A stretch of 64,000 nt of DNA from SAR86 cluster bacterium AG-313-D11. GTDB taxonomy: Bacteria > Pseudomonadota > Gammaproteobacteria > Magnimaribacterales > D2472. The stretch spans positions 1 to 64,000 of the forward strand of contig QBVW01000003.1 in assembly GCA_003284215.1 (NCBI GenBank), given 5' to 3'. Under the pieces are notes generated by a model. The model was not told the origin of the DNA and did not search any database. It saw nothing but the letters and a program-made list of their open reading frames with translations. Every line of letters starts with the position of its first letter. Position 1 is the first letter of the stretch. Positions 1-9,289 of the stretch are shown here, one piece after another. The translations under genes were made by a program, and so were the position numbers.

Positions 1-2715
1 AAATTTTCATTTATCTTAAGTATTTTTGGTTTTATTCTTTTTGCATCTGCAGATATTGCAGCTGTTGAGTGGATAAGAAGAATTATTGAATATATTAATT
101 CTGATCAAGATGATTTCAGTATATACCTTGTTCTAGCATTGATTTTTATAGCAATTGGAAGAGGTTTAGGCTTTTTTATTGGAAACTATTTTATGTCAAG
201 AGTTGGTTTCGGCATTGTGCATGATCTTAGATCTGAGCTATTTTCAAAATTGATTAATCTTCCTAAGAATTTCTTTGATCAAAATCAATCCGGTCAATTA
301 ATTAATAGAATTACCTTTACCACCACTCAAGTTTCAGGCGCTGCCTCAAATGCTATTAAGACTTTTGTAAGAGAAGGATTTCTGCTTGTTGGCTTATTAG
401 CTTATATGCTTACTCTAAATTGGAAGTTAACACTCCTCCTGTTAATCACCACTCCGTTCATAGCCTTGATAGTGTATGTTGCTGGTCGCCGATTAAGAAA
501 ATTAGCAAAAACAATTCAAACAGCAATGGGTGATGTAACTCATCTTGCATCTGAGGCTGTTGACGGAAACTTGGAAATTAAATCATTTAATGCTGAAAAA
601 TATGAAAAGGATAGATTTTTCGCTGCCAATGCTTCAAATAAAAATCAAAATTTAAAACTTGAAGCAACTAGTAATTTAGCAACACCAATAATCCAACTAC
701 TTGTTTCAGTTTCATTATCTATTGTTGCTTATTTTGCATTAGGCTCACAACTTGGGATTGAGCTAAGCGCTGAAGATTTTGTTGCTTTTATAACTGCCGC
801 AGGATTAATGGCGAAGCCGATTAGGCAGCTTTCAAATATAAATGCTGTAATTCAAAAAGGGCTAGCGGCAGCAGTAGAAATATTTGACCAATTGGATGCA
901 AAAGAAGAAGAGGACTCAGGTGATTTAGACTCAGTCATTGTAGGAAATATTAAATTTTCAGACGTTTCTTTTGCTTACAACTCCAAAGAATCTGTTTTAG
1001 ATAATTTAAATTTTGAAATTATCCAAAATGAAACAATTGCCATTGTCGGAAAATCTGGATCAGGTAAATCAACAATTGCTAATTTGATTTCAAGATTTTA
1101 TTCTAATTATTCAGGGAAAATCTTTATTGATGGCGTAAGTATTTCAGATTATCAGCTGTCACACCTCCGAAAGTCTATTTCAATCGTTAATCAATCACCA
1201 ACTCTATTTAACGACACCATTGAAAAAAATATTGCTTACGGTGATAGTGATATTGATCGAGCAAAATTAGAAGAAGCAGCTACAATATCTGGCTGTAATG
1301 ATTTTATCTCAAGACTGCCCGAAGGTTTTAAATCTGAAATAGGCGATGATGGTGTTTTGTTATCAGGTGGCCAACGTCAAAGATTAGCAATTGCAAGAGC
1401 CTTTTATAAAGATTCACCTATTATTATTTTGGATGAAGCCACTTCAGCTCTAGACAATGAGTCCGAATTAATTGTGCAAGAGGCCATTGAGAAATTAATA
1501 AATAATAGAACAACGATCGTAATTGCGCATAGACTTTCAACTATTGAAAATGCAGATAAAATTTTAGTTTTAGATAATGGTTCAGTTGCCGAATCAGGAA
1601 CTCATGATGAGTTATTGGACCAAGATGGTATTTATAAGGGCCTATATCAAAATAAATTTCATGACTCTGCAGATCCAAAAAAGCTATCTAGCAAATCTTC
1701 AAGTCAGGATTATTTGCCAACATTCACAGAAGAGCCAACTCAGCAAGGCTACTTAATTGATGCTTGGTACAACAAAAGTTTTTGGTTGTATCTTTTAGTC
1801 CCTTTGACTTTTTTATTTTCCCGGTTAGTGAAGGCTCGAAGAAACTCTTATATTAAAAATCCTAGAAAGGTATGGAATTCTTCCAAGCCTGTTGTTGTCG
1901 TTGGTAATATTTCAATGGGTGGTACAGGAAAAACACCATTAGTTAAATTTATTGCAAGTGAGCTAACAAAAAGAGGTTTCAAGCCTGGTTTGGTAAGCAG
2001 GGGGCATGGTGGAAAGTATTCTGGAACTCTTGAGGTTACTCCTGATGTTACTTATAAACAAACTGGTGATGAAGCTCAAATTTTAGCTAAACTAAATATT
2101 CCATTTTTTATAGACAAAGATAGATCTAGGGCAGCAAGAAAACTTCAAGAAAAATATGATGTTGATGTTATTATTTCTGATGATGGATTGCAGCACTATG
2201 CGATGGGTAGGGATATTGAAATTGCTGTAATTGATGGTGCAAGAAGGCTTGGAAATGGTTTGGCATTTCCAGCAGGGCCACTTAGAGAGCCAAAGTCAAG
2301 ATTATCTGAAGTAGATTTTATTGTTAATAATGGTGGTCCAACTGAGAGTAATGAGATTCTAATGACCCTCAGCCCTGCTAAATTTATACACTTAAATTCA
2401 GGAAAAGAGTATTCAGTTGATAAATGGCCAATGCATAATCAAGTTCACGCAATTGCAGGGGTTGGAAATCCAAACAGATTCTTTGACTTATTGCTAAGAC
2501 TTGGTTTCGAATTCGATAAGAATCCATTTCCTGATCATCATAAGTATAATAAAAAGGATTTATATTACCTTGATCATCTGCCCATCTTAATGACTGAAAA
2601 GGATGCTGCTAAGTGTAAACATTTTAAAAATTCAAAGATCTGGTATCTAAGTATTGAGTCAAAAATAGAGTCTCAATTTGTTGATAGCCTCGAGGAAAAA
2701 TTAAATGATAGATAA
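1..2715 (+). CDS. msbA-lpxK: MsbA-LpxK fusion: lipid A flippase joined to lipid A 4'-kinase (5' end cut off)
   Basis: The frame is open from base 1 to the TAA at 2713-2715, so the true start lies left of the window; by comparison with E. coli MsbA roughly the first 25-30 residues are missing. The first part is an ABC exporter: membrane segments, then a Walker A (GKSGSGKST, near 1050) and the signature LSGGQRQRLAIARA (near 1360). It flips lipid A across the inner membrane. After a Ser/Lys-rich linker (about 1650-1750) follows a whole LpxK, with its N-terminal membrane helix, P-loop GGTGKTP (near 1920) and DDGLQHY (near 2185). LpxK phosphorylates the lipid A disaccharide. E. coli has msbA and lpxK as adjacent separate genes; here no stop divides them. 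A TTG inside the linker could allow separate LpxK translation, but no SD clearly supports it. Confidence 0.93.
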   Translation, partial: KFSFILSIFGFILFASADIAAVEWIRRIIEYINSDQDDFSIYLVLALIFIAIGRGLGFFIGNYFMSRVGFGIVHDLRSELFSKLINLPKNFFDQNQSGQLINRITFTTTQVSGAASNAIKTFVREGFLLVGLLAYMLTLNWKLTLLLLITTPFIALIVYVAGRRLRKLAKTIQTAMGDVTHLASEAVDGNLEIKSFNAEKYEKDRFFAANASNKNQNLKLEATSNLATPIIQLLVSVSLSIVAYFALGSQLGIELSAEDFVAFITAAGLMAKPIRQLSNINAVIQKGLAAAVEIFDQLDAKEEEDSGDLDSVIVGNIKFSDVSFAYNSKESVLDNLNFEIIQNETIAIVGKSGSGKSTIANLISRFYSNYSGKIFIDGVSISDYQLSHLRKSISIVNQSPTLFNDTIEKNIAYGDSDIDRAKLEEAATISGCNDFISRLPEGFKSEIGDDGVLLSGGQRQRLAIARAFYKDSPIIILDEATSALDNESELIVQEAIEKLINNRTTIVIAHRLSTIENADKILVLDNGSVAESGTHDELLDQDGIYKGLYQNKFHDSADPKKLSSKSSSQDYLPTFTEEPTQQGYLIDAWYNKSFWLYLLVPLTFLFSRLVKARRNSYIKNPRKVWNSSKPVVVVGNISMGGTGKTPLVKFIASELTKRGFKPGLVSRGHGGKYSGTLEVTPDVTYKQTGDEAQILAKLNIPFFIDKDRSRAARKLQEKYDVDVIISDDGLQHYAMGRDIEIAVIDGARRLGNGLAFPAGPLREPKSRLSEVDFIVNNGGPTESNEILMTLSPAKFIHLNSGKEYSVDKWPMHNQVHAIAGVGNPNRFFDLLLRLGFEFDKNPFPDHHKYNKKDLYYLDHLPILMTEKDAAKCKHFKNSKIWYLSIESKIESQFVDSLEEKLNDR

Positions 2716-2869
2716 AGACATTTTAAATATTATGGGATGCATAAGATGTAAATCAAAACTAATTGATAAAGAAGATCACCTTGAGTGCAGCCAATGCAAT
2801 ATCGGCTTTCCCGTGGAGGATGATATACCTAGAATGCTAGAGGATAGAATTTTTTCTCTTAATGACTAA
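2705..2869 (+). CDS. ycaR: Small Trm112/YcaR-like zinc-ribbon protein
   Basis: A 54-residue gene overlapping the end of the lpxK part by 11 bases and the start of kdsB by 8. It has four cysteines in two CxxC pairs (C12/C15 and C28/C31) and ends with the family-like IPRML segment. This matches the UPF0434/Trm112-like YcaR family (about 60 residues), and YcaR sits between lpxK and kdsB in E. coli and Pseudomonas. Eukaryotic Trm112 activates methyltransferases; the bacterial role is not settled. The identification rests on the Cys pattern, size and position, which agree well. Confidence 0.85.
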   Translation: MIDKDILNIMGCIRCKSKLIDKEDHLECSQCNIGFPVEDDIPRMLEDRIFSLND

Positions 2870-3599
2870 TTCCTTTGTTATTATAGTTCCAGCAAGAGCT
2901 GGTTCAACGCGTCTACCCAATAAACCCATGGCCATGATCAATGGTCGTACTGTCATCTCTAGGATTATAGAGCTAGCAAATTCCTCAAATGCATCAAATG
3001 TATATATTGCAACTGACAGTGGTGAAATTAAAAATCACTGTGAGTCCTGTGATGCCAATGTTGTGATGACTTCAAGTAATCATATTTCTGGAATGGATAG
3101 AATTGCTGAAGCCGCAAGAATACTTGACCTAAATGATGATGTTCCAATTGTTAATCTGCAAGGAGATGAACCATTTATGCCTGTTCAAATCATCAATCAA
3201 TTACCTATATTATTGAGTATAGATGCACCCATATCAACTGCATGTATTAAGTTTTCAGAGGGAATGGATATCAATAGCCCTCATGAAGTAAAAGTTGTAA
3301 GATCAATTGCAAAAGAAGCCATGTCTTTTTCACGTTCTCTAATACATAGCGAAAATACAGCTGATTACAGAGATAACCTCAAGCATCTGGGAATTTATGC
3401 TTATACTAATAAAACTCTGCAAACTTTAAGTAAATTGAAGCCAACTTACAACGAAGAATCAGAGAAATTAGAGCAATTAAGATTTTTAGATAATGGTTTT
3501 AATATTATTGTTGAAGAATTTGAATGTGAAGCACCAATTGGCATTGATACTCCTGAAGACCTAGAGGCTGCAATAATTTTTGCCAACACAAATGATTAA
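2862..3599 (+). CDS. kdsB: CMP-KDO synthetase (3-deoxy-manno-octulosonate cytidylyltransferase)
   Basis: 245 residues, the normal size for KdsB. It activates KDO with CTP for transfer to lipid A in inner-core LPS synthesis. The N-terminal nucleotide-binding segment IVPARAGSTRLPNKP, the LQGDEPF motif and the C-terminal GIDTPEDLE are typical. It overlaps the YcaR-like gene, so translation is probably coupled, and it belongs to one lipid A/LPS operon with the upstream msbA-lpxK. Start ATG at 2862. Confidence 0.95.
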   Translation: MTNSFVIIVPARAGSTRLPNKPMAMINGRTVISRIIELANSSNASNVYIATDSGEIKNHCESCDANVVMTSSNHISGMDRIAEAARILDLNDDVPIVNLQGDEPFMPVQIINQLPILLSIDAPISTACIKFSEGMDINSPHEVKVVRSIAKEAMSFSRSLIHSENTADYRDNLKHLGIYAYTNKTLQTLSKLKPTYNEESEKLEQLRFLDNGFNIIVEEFECEAPIGIDTPEDLEAAIIFANTND

Positions 3600-3601
3600 T
3601 C

Positions 3602-4564
3602 ATGATGATATCTAATTCTTTTGGTTTAGAGGCAAAAGCACAAAATTTTATTCACATAAAAACACTCAGTGATTTATCGGCTTTCGACAGCATAGATAAT
3701 AAACGTCTATTGATACTAGGTGCAGGAACAAATGTTATTTTGGGCGACTATTTTAATGGAACAGTTGTAGAAGTTTGTTTCAATGATATAGAAATAAATG
3801 ATGATTACATTTCAGTAGGAGCTGGTGTTGATTGGGCTGATTTAATTGAATATTGCTTGATAAATAAACTTTATGGCATAGAAAATCTGACTCATATCCC
3901 AGGATCTGTTGGGGCAGCGCCAGTGCAAAACATTGGTGCTTATGGAGTTGAAATTAGTTCCTTTATTAATAGTATTGAATGTTTTAATTTAAAAACAAAA
4001 AGGCTTGAAACTTTAAATAACGATCAATGTGAGTTCAAATATCGAGATTCAATATTTAAATTAAAAGATTTTGTTATTTTAAAGGTCAATTTTATATTTA
4101 ATGAATCCTTTAAACCCATCCTTAGCTATCCAGCATTAAGTAATTTTCTTAAAGATAATGCAATTGATGCATCATCTATAACACCAAGAATGCTTTCTGA
4201 ATCTGTGAAAGAGATTAGAAATTCTAAATTGCCTGATCCGAAGATAACGCCTAATGTAGGCAGTATTTTTAAAAATCCCATAGTCAGAACTAATGATTTT
4301 GATCATGCTTTTTTAGATGGTCATAGATGGGATCAGGGCGATGAATATACCAAGCTTAGCTCGGCCAGACTCATAGAGCTTATTAAGTCTGACTTAAGCA
4401 TCCCAGATACCTTGCAATTTTATGAGCATCACTCTTTAGTACTTATTAATAATGGTAGCGCATCATTTGATGAGGTTATCAATCTTCTTAATCAAATAAA
4501 ATCCAAGATATATGAAAAATTTAACATAGAGTTAGAAATAGAGCCTGAGATTATTTCATCATGA
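3602..4564 (+). CDS. murB: UDP-N-acetylenolpyruvoylglucosamine reductase
   Basis: 320 residues. The flavoenzyme reduces the enolpyruvyl group of UDP-GlcNAc-enolpyruvate to make UDP-MurNAc for peptidoglycan. Visible motifs: the FAD-binding LGAGTNVILGD, the IPGSVGAAPVQNIGAYG segment and KYRDSIFK; the C-terminal half carries LPDPKITPNVGSIFKNP with the active-site Ser. It lies two bases after kdsB, as in the Pseudomonas kdsB-murB neighbourhood, and overlaps the next gene by ATGA. The start could be either of two adjacent ATGs; the first is used. Confidence 0.95.
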   Translation: MMISNSFGLEAKAQNFIHIKTLSDLSAFDSIDNKRLLILGAGTNVILGDYFNGTVVEVCFNDIEINDDYISVGAGVDWADLIEYCLINKLYGIENLTHIPGSVGAAPVQNIGAYGVEISSFINSIECFNLKTKRLETLNNDQCEFKYRDSIFKLKDFVILKVNFIFNESFKPILSYPALSNFLKDNAIDASSITPRMLSESVKEIRNSKLPDPKITPNVGSIFKNPIVRTNDFDHAFLDGHRWDQGDEYTKLSSARLIELIKSDLSIPDTLQFYEHHSLVLINNGSASFDEVINLLNQIKSKIYEKFNIELEIEPEIISS

Positions 4565-5169
4565 TCTTCATTTCAGCAGCTTTAGCTCATCTGTTAGCCG
4601 TAATGTCACCTGGTCCAGATACTGCCATTATTTTTCATCAATCAGTCGCTAAAGGCAGAGCTCATGGAATTCTTACAGCTCTAGGCATTGGTTTTGGTAT
4701 ATTTATACACTGTTTTTTTGCTATTTCTGGAATTTCATTATTAATATATAGCTCTGAAGAAACAAAGTTTTTAATCAAATGTTTTGGAGCTTTATATCTG
4801 CTTTACCTAGGAATTAGCTTTTTTATTATAAATAAATCACCTAATTCTGATGAGGCAAAGGTCTTGTTCAAAAATCCTTTTATTATTGGCTTAGTAACTA
4901 ATTTATTAAATATAAAAGCATTTTTATTTACTGTATCTTTGTTCTCTTTTATAAATCTTGATCCAAGTTCGTTAATGCCCATCATCTACTTGTTATATTT
5001 TCCAATAATTACCTCAGCATGGTTTTCCTTTGTGACTTATGCATTAACACATGACTCAATGGGTGATATATTTAATAAGCATTCTGATAATATCCAATTT
5101 ACTTCAGCAGTCTTTATTGCTGGGTTAGGATTATTAATTTTACTGCAAACTCTATATGGACTTTTCTGA
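4561..5169 (+). CDS. LysE/RhtB-family amino-acid exporter
   Basis: 202 residues with about five or six hydrophobic helices, the size and layout of the LysE/RhtB/threonine-exporter superfamily. The N-terminal MSPGPDTAIIF closely resembles the family's SPGP(D/N) motif. Such inner-membrane proteins export amino acids or related small metabolites; the substrate cannot be read from sequence. The start overlaps the murB stop by 4 bases (ATGA), and the end overlaps the DUF1285 gene by 14 bases, so it is part of the envelope operon transcript. Confidence 0.88.
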   Translation: MIFISAALAHLLAVMSPGPDTAIIFHQSVAKGRAHGILTALGIGFGIFIHCFFAISGISLLIYSSEETKFLIKCFGALYLLYLGISFFIINKSPNSDEAKVLFKNPFIIGLVTNLLNIKAFLFTVSLFSFINLDPSSLMPIIYLLYFPIITSAWFSFVTYALTHDSMGDIFNKHSDNIQFTSAVFIAGLGLLILLQTLYGLF

Positions 5170-5695
5170 TCTACTGCAATCTGTAAACTCAATTGAGGAA
5201 AAATATCCACCAGTACATCTTTGGAATCCAGATTTGTGTGAGGGCGTCGAGATGAGAATTGATAGGGAAGGCAATTGGTTTTATAAAGACTCAATTATTG
5301 GCAGGAAGACATTAAAGGTCTTATTTTCTAGAATTTTAAAACTTGAACAGGGAAATTATTATTTGGTCACGCCAGTTGAAAAAGTACCTGTGATAGTAGA
5401 CTTAGCTCCTTACATGATAGTTGATTATGAGATAGATTCAGAGCAAAAAAATATTATTTTAAAAACAAATTTAGATTTATCCATACCCTTAGATAATGAG
5501 CATAAATTAGAACTTAGGAAAATAGGCGATGAAAATATTCCATTTGTGCATGTAAGAAATAATATTGAAGGATTTATATCTCGCTCTGTTTACTATTCAT
5601 TAATAGACATTGCACTCAAACAAGATGGCGGCTCCTCAGACCGATTGATCCTTAAAAGTTTTGATTGTAACTTTAACCTGGGGCAAACAATATGA
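5156..5695 (+). CDS. DUF1285 family protein
   Basis: 179 residues. The N-terminal VHLWNPDLCEG and the MRIDREGNWFYKDSIIGRK segment are characteristic of DUF1285, a family of cytoplasmic proteins common in alpha- and gammaproteobacteria with no established function. No membrane segment or signal peptide is seen. It overlaps the exporter upstream and a short interrupted frame downstream (ATGA at 5692-5695). Function unknown. Confidence 0.85.
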   Translation: MDFSDLLQSVNSIEEKYPPVHLWNPDLCEGVEMRIDREGNWFYKDSIIGRKTLKVLFSRILKLEQGNYYLVTPVEKVPVIVDLAPYMIVDYEIDSEQKNIILKTNLDLSIPLDNEHKLELRKIGDENIPFVHVRNNIEGFISRSVYYSLIDIALKQDGGSSDRLILKSFDCNFNLGQTI

Positions 5696-5814
5696 ATAAA
5701 GAACTTAAAGGTATTTAACCCTTTACTTTTGAAAAAGATTCAGCTTTTACTGCAAGTCCTCATCTAGATATTGATGAGCTATCTCAAATCTTTTTACTAG
5801 CTAAAAGAGATTAG
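5692..5814 (+). pseudogene. Short frame interrupted by one TAA; possible decayed small gene
   Basis: An ATG overlaps the DUF1285 stop in the coupled ATGA arrangement. The frame reads 8 codons, then TAA (5716-5718), then continues 31 codons in the same phase to TAG (5812-5814). The second part is not low-complexity and looks protein-like (PFTFEKDSAFT, then HLDIDELSQIFLLAKRD). It could be a 40-residue gene broken by one nonsense change, or chance. I recognise no family. The rest of this 146-base gap before the convergent ETF-QO gene shows no clear terminator. Confidence 0.3.
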
Positions 5815-5841
5815 ACCAAATGATTTTACATTGGTATCACA

Positions 5842-7467
5842 TTACATGTTTGGGTAATTAGGACCCCCAGTTCCTTCTGGAGTCACCCAAGTAATATTCT
5901 GTGATGGATCTTTAATATCACATGTTTTGCAATGCACACAGTTTTGCCCATTAATAACAAATTCCGGACCAGAGTCTTTTTCAACAACCTCATAAACCCC
6001 AGCTGGGCAATATCTTTGTGCTGGCTCATCGTACATTGGAAGATTTTGAAGTATTGGAATTGATGAGTCTTTCAGCGTTAGGTGACATGGTTGGTCTTCT
6101 TCATGATAGGTGTTGGAGAGGAAGACAGAACTGAGCTTATCAAAACTGATCTTCCCATCAGGTTTTGGATACTCAATTCTTGGCATATCAGCTGCGGGCT
6201 TCATACAAGCGTAATCAGGGGTTGTGTGTCGAAGTGTAAAGGGCAGCTTGCCTCTAAAAATTAATTGATCAATAGCATTAAACGCCGCACCAACTAAAGC
6301 TCCAAATTTATGAAACATAGGACCAAAGTTTCTGGACTTATAAAGCTCAGTCTGAATCCAGCTAGATTTAACTAATTCGTTAAATTGCAAGTCACCCTTA
6401 GTTTCAATGTTCTTAAATATGGCTTCTGCAGCAAGCATGCCCGATTTCATCGCGGTATGAGAACCTTTGATTTTTGAGAAAACTAAAGTACCTGCATTAT
6501 CACCAACAAGTACACCACCAGGAAATTCCATACTTGGCAGCGATTGAAGACCACCTTTAATAAGAGCCCGCGCTCCATAAGTTAATCGTTCTCCACCTTC
6601 TAGATATTTACGGATAGAGGGATGAGTTTTCCATGTTTGAAATTCATCAAAAGGGCTAAGAAACGGATTTTCATAATCCAGAGGAACCACATACCCTAAA
6701 TATACTTCGTTGCTATCAGCATGATAAAGATATGAACCAGCGGGAGTATTTTTAGCACTTGGCCACCCATTGGTATGAATGACGAGTCCTTCTTCATGCA
6801 TTTCATCTTTGATCTTCCAGACTTCTTTGAAACCGATTCCATAATGTTGGGGGTCTTTGTCCTTGTCTAGATCATATTTTGCAATAAGTTGTTTTCCAAG
6901 ATGTCCTCTGCAACCTTCACCAAAAATAGTATATTTGGCTTTAATGTCTATACCTGCTTCAAAACCAGGTTTCTCTTCTCCATTCAAGCCTACACCCATG
7001 TCCCCAGTCCTAACCCCAACTACTTTATCATTTTCATAAAGAATCTCACTTGCAGGGAAACCAGGAAATATTTCTATACCCAGGCCTTCAGCTTGAGTTG
7101 CGAGCCACCTACAAAGATTAGCCAAGCTAGTAACATAGTTACCATGATTATTCATTGGAGGCATAACAAAAGATGGAATAGATATTCCAAATTTTTCAAA
7201 TAAAAACATCAACTTATCTTTCTTTACAGGAACATTTAGAGGGCATCCTTTATCTTTCCAGTCTGGAATAAGTTCGTTTAATGCTGTTGGTTGAAATACA
7301 TTACCTGAAAGAATATGGGCGCCAATTTCTGATCCTTTTTCTAGCAGACATATCTCAAGAGGATGATTATTTTCTTGAGAAAGTTGAGCAAGTTTTATTG
7401 CTGCGCTGAGACCAGAAGGGCCTCCACCTACGATAACTACATCGTATTCCATTACTTCTCTTTCCAT
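5842..7467 (-). CDS. Electron transfer flavoprotein:ubiquinone oxidoreductase
   Basis: 541 residues, the normal length for bacterial ETF-QO. It passes electrons from reduced ETF to the quinone pool at the inner membrane. The N-terminus has the FAD motif VVIVGGGPSGLSAA; the C-terminal part has the 4Fe-4S ligands CPAGVYE and CVHCKTCDIKDP. The ATG at 7467 is preceded by a GGGAG Shine-Dalgarno; an internal ATG five codons on is the alternative. It is divergent from etfBA, which fits its role as their partner. Confidence 0.96.
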   Translation of the reverse strand: MEREVMEYDVVIVGGGPSGLSAAIKLAQLSQENNHPLEICLLEKGSEIGAHILSGNVFQPTALNELIPDWKDKGCPLNVPVKKDKLMFLFEKFGISIPSFVMPPMNNHGNYVTSLANLCRWLATQAEGLGIEIFPGFPASEILYENDKVVGVRTGDMGVGLNGEEKPGFEAGIDIKAKYTIFGEGCRGHLGKQLIAKYDLDKDKDPQHYGIGFKEVWKIKDEMHEEGLVIHTNGWPSAKNTPAGSYLYHADSNEVYLGYVVPLDYENPFLSPFDEFQTWKTHPSIRKYLEGGERLTYGARALIKGGLQSLPSMEFPGGVLVGDNAGTLVFSKIKGSHTAMKSGMLAAEAIFKNIETKGDLQFNELVKSSWIQTELYKSRNFGPMFHKFGALVGAAFNAIDQLIFRGKLPFTLRHTTPDYACMKPAADMPRIEYPKPDGKISFDKLSSVFLSNTYHEEDQPCHLTLKDSSIPILQNLPMYDEPAQRYCPAGVYEVVEKDSGPEFVINGQNCVHCKTCDIKDPSQNITWVTPEGTGGPNYPNM

Positions 7468-7555
7468 GAATAAACTCCCTCTTTTTTTAGTGGTAAAAAA
7501 ACATTACAATCATATCGCAAACTATTCCAATGAACGAATAATATTATATTAAAAA

Positions 7556-7583
7556 TTGATATTAAATTATAACTAAATATAAT
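7556..7583 (+). promoter_or_regulatory. Sigma70-type promoter for etfBA
   Basis: TTGATA at 7556-7561 and a perfect TATAAT at 7578-7583 are separated by 16 bases. The expected transcript start near 7590 leaves about 20 bases before the etfB ATG at 7610. It lies in the 142-base gap between divergent ETF-QO and etfB; a matching minus-strand promoter could not be placed confidently. Confidence 0.7.
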
Positions 7584-7609
7584 AGTATCAAATAAACAGA
7601 GTCTTTTAT

Positions 7610-8362
7610 ATGAAAATTGTAGTTCCTATTAAACGCGTTGTTGATTACAACGTTAAAGTTAGACCTCTTGGAGATCAATCTGACGTTGATCTTAACAACG
7701 TCAAAATGGCAATGAATCCCTTTTGTGAAATTGCTATTGAAGAAGCAGTAAGACTGAAAGAGGCTGGTACAGCAACAGAAGTTATTGCTGTAACAGTTGG
7801 TAAATCAGACTCGCAAGAACAGCTTAGAACTGCTTTAGCCTTGGGTGCAGATAGAGCCATATTAGTCGAAACAGATTCATTGCTTGAACCACTCTCGATT
7901 GCTAAAGCATTAGCAAAAGTTATTCAAGCTGAATCACCTCAACTTGTCATACTAGGTAAGCAAGCTATTGACGGTGATAATAATCAAACAGGTCAGATGC
8001 TTGCAGCCTTATTGAATTATGGCCAAGCAACTTTTGCCTCAGAAATTTCTATTGACGGAGACTCTGCCTCTGTTACACGTGAAATCGATGGAGGTCTGCA
8101 AACTATTAAAGTTTCACTTCCAGCTATTATTACAACTGATTTACGATTGAATGAACCACGTTATGCATCATTGCCTAATATCATGAAGGCAAAGAAAAAA
8201 GAATTAGATGTTCAACCCATTGATGCTATGGGCATAGATACAGCACCTCGAATGGAGTTGCTTTCAGTTGAATTACCTGCTGCAAGACAAGAAGGTATTA
8301 AGGTTGAGTCAGTTGAAGAATTAGTTGGTAAATTAAAAAACGAAGCAAAGGTGATTTCATGA
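7610..8362 (+). CDS. etfB: Electron transfer flavoprotein beta subunit
   Basis: 250 residues, the typical EtfB size. With EtfA it forms the soluble FAD/AMP heterodimer that collects electrons from acyl-CoA dehydrogenases. The N-terminus [16 protein letters not shown] and the [14 protein letters not shown] segment are diagnostic, and the C-terminal [13 protein letters not shown] matches the EtfB recognition-loop region that docks on dehydrogenases. It is followed by etfA with a 4-base overlap. The Shine-Dalgarno is weak. Confidence 0.97.
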   Translation: MKIVVPIKRVVDYNVKVRPLGDQSDVDLNNVKMAMNPFCEIAIEEAVRLKEAGTATEVIAVTVGKSDSQEQLRTALALGADRAILVETDSLLEPLSIAKALAKVIQAESPQLVILGKQAIDGDNNQTGQMLAALLNYGQATFASEISIDGDSASVTREIDGGLQTIKVSLPAIITTDLRLNEPRYASLPNIMKAKKKELDVQPIDAMGIDTAPRMELLSVELPAARQEGIKVESVEELVGKLKNEAKVIS

Positions 8363-9288
8363 GTACATTAGTAATAGCAGAACACGATAATACTAACCTT
8401 AAGCCTGCAACACTTAATACTGTAGCAGCGGCAAATGTAATTGGTGGTGCAGTTCACATACTTGTAGCTGGTAATGCCTGTCAATCTGTAGCCGATGAAG
8501 CTGCGGCTGTAGCTGGTGTTGAAAAAGTTATTTTAGCTGATGATGCTGCATACGAAAATCAATTGGCTGAGAGCACGGCAAATTTAATTAAATCGATTTC
8601 AGCAGACTATTCTCATATTCTTGCACCAGCGACTACTTTTGGTAAGAATGTTTTACCAAGACTCAGCGCACTGCTTGATGTTCAGCAAATTTCTGAAATC
8701 ACTGAAGTTATATCAGATGATACTTTTAAACGCCCAATTTATGCTGGTAGTTGTATAGCTACAATTAAATCTAGCGATTCAATAAAAGTTATTACTGTAA
8801 GAGCTACTGCTTTTGATCCAGTTAATGCTGCTGGTGGATCCGCATCTGTTGATTCTATATCTGCTAATGAGGTCTCTGATTTATCTTCATTTGTAAATGA
8901 AGAGATTGCACAGAGCGATAGGCCAGAACTTACTGCTGCAAGTATTGTTATCTCTGGTGGAAGAGGTATGCAATCAGGTGATAATTTTCATCTTTTAGAA
9001 ACTATTGCTGACAAGCTAGGCGCCGCAGTTGGCGCTTCAAGGGCTGCTGTAGATGCAGGATTTGTTCCAAATGACTATCAAGTTGGTCAAACAGGAAAAA
9101 TTGTTGCTCCAGACTTATATATAGCTGTTGGTATTAGCGGTGCCATTCAGCATTTAGCTGGTATGAAAGACTCAAAAGTTATAGTTGCAATAAATAAGGA
9201 TGAAGATGCTCCTATCTTTCAAGTAGCTGATTACGGCTTGGTTGCGGATTTATTTAACGCGTTACCTGAGCTATCAGAACAGTTATAA
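8359..9288 (+). CDS. etfA: Electron transfer flavoprotein alpha subunit
   Basis: 309 residues, the usual EtfA length. The C-terminal FAD domain is clear: [54 protein letters not shown]. The N-terminal domain pairs with EtfB. Its ATG overlaps the end of etfB (ATGA), indicating coupled translation. The gene ends one base before the end of the convergent acyl-CoA dehydrogenase gene, leaving no space for a terminator. Confidence 0.97.
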   Translation: MSTLVIAEHDNTNLKPATLNTVAAANVIGGAVHILVAGNACQSVADEAAAVAGVEKVILADDAAYENQLAESTANLIKSISADYSHILAPATTFGKNVLPRLSALLDVQQISEITEVISDDTFKRPIYAGSCIATIKSSDSIKVITVRATAFDPVNAAGGSASVDSISANEVSDLSSFVNEEIAQSDRPELTAASIVISGGRGMQSGDNFHLLETIADKLGAAVGASRAAVDAGFVPNDYQVGQTGKIVAPDLYIAVGISGAIQHLAGMKDSKVIVAINKDEDAPIFQVADYGLVADLFNALPELSEQL

Positions 9289-9289
9289 C

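Noticed and set aside
5707-5725. Possible hairpin AAAGGT...ACCCTTT after the DUF1285 gene as a terminator
   Set aside because: The stem is five or six weak pairs with a bulge and no proper T run.
6082-7203. Plus-strand open frames of 60-104 codons inside the ETF-QO gene
   Set aside because: They are antisense shadows of a well-supported gene, with no ribosome site and no recognisable protein motifs.
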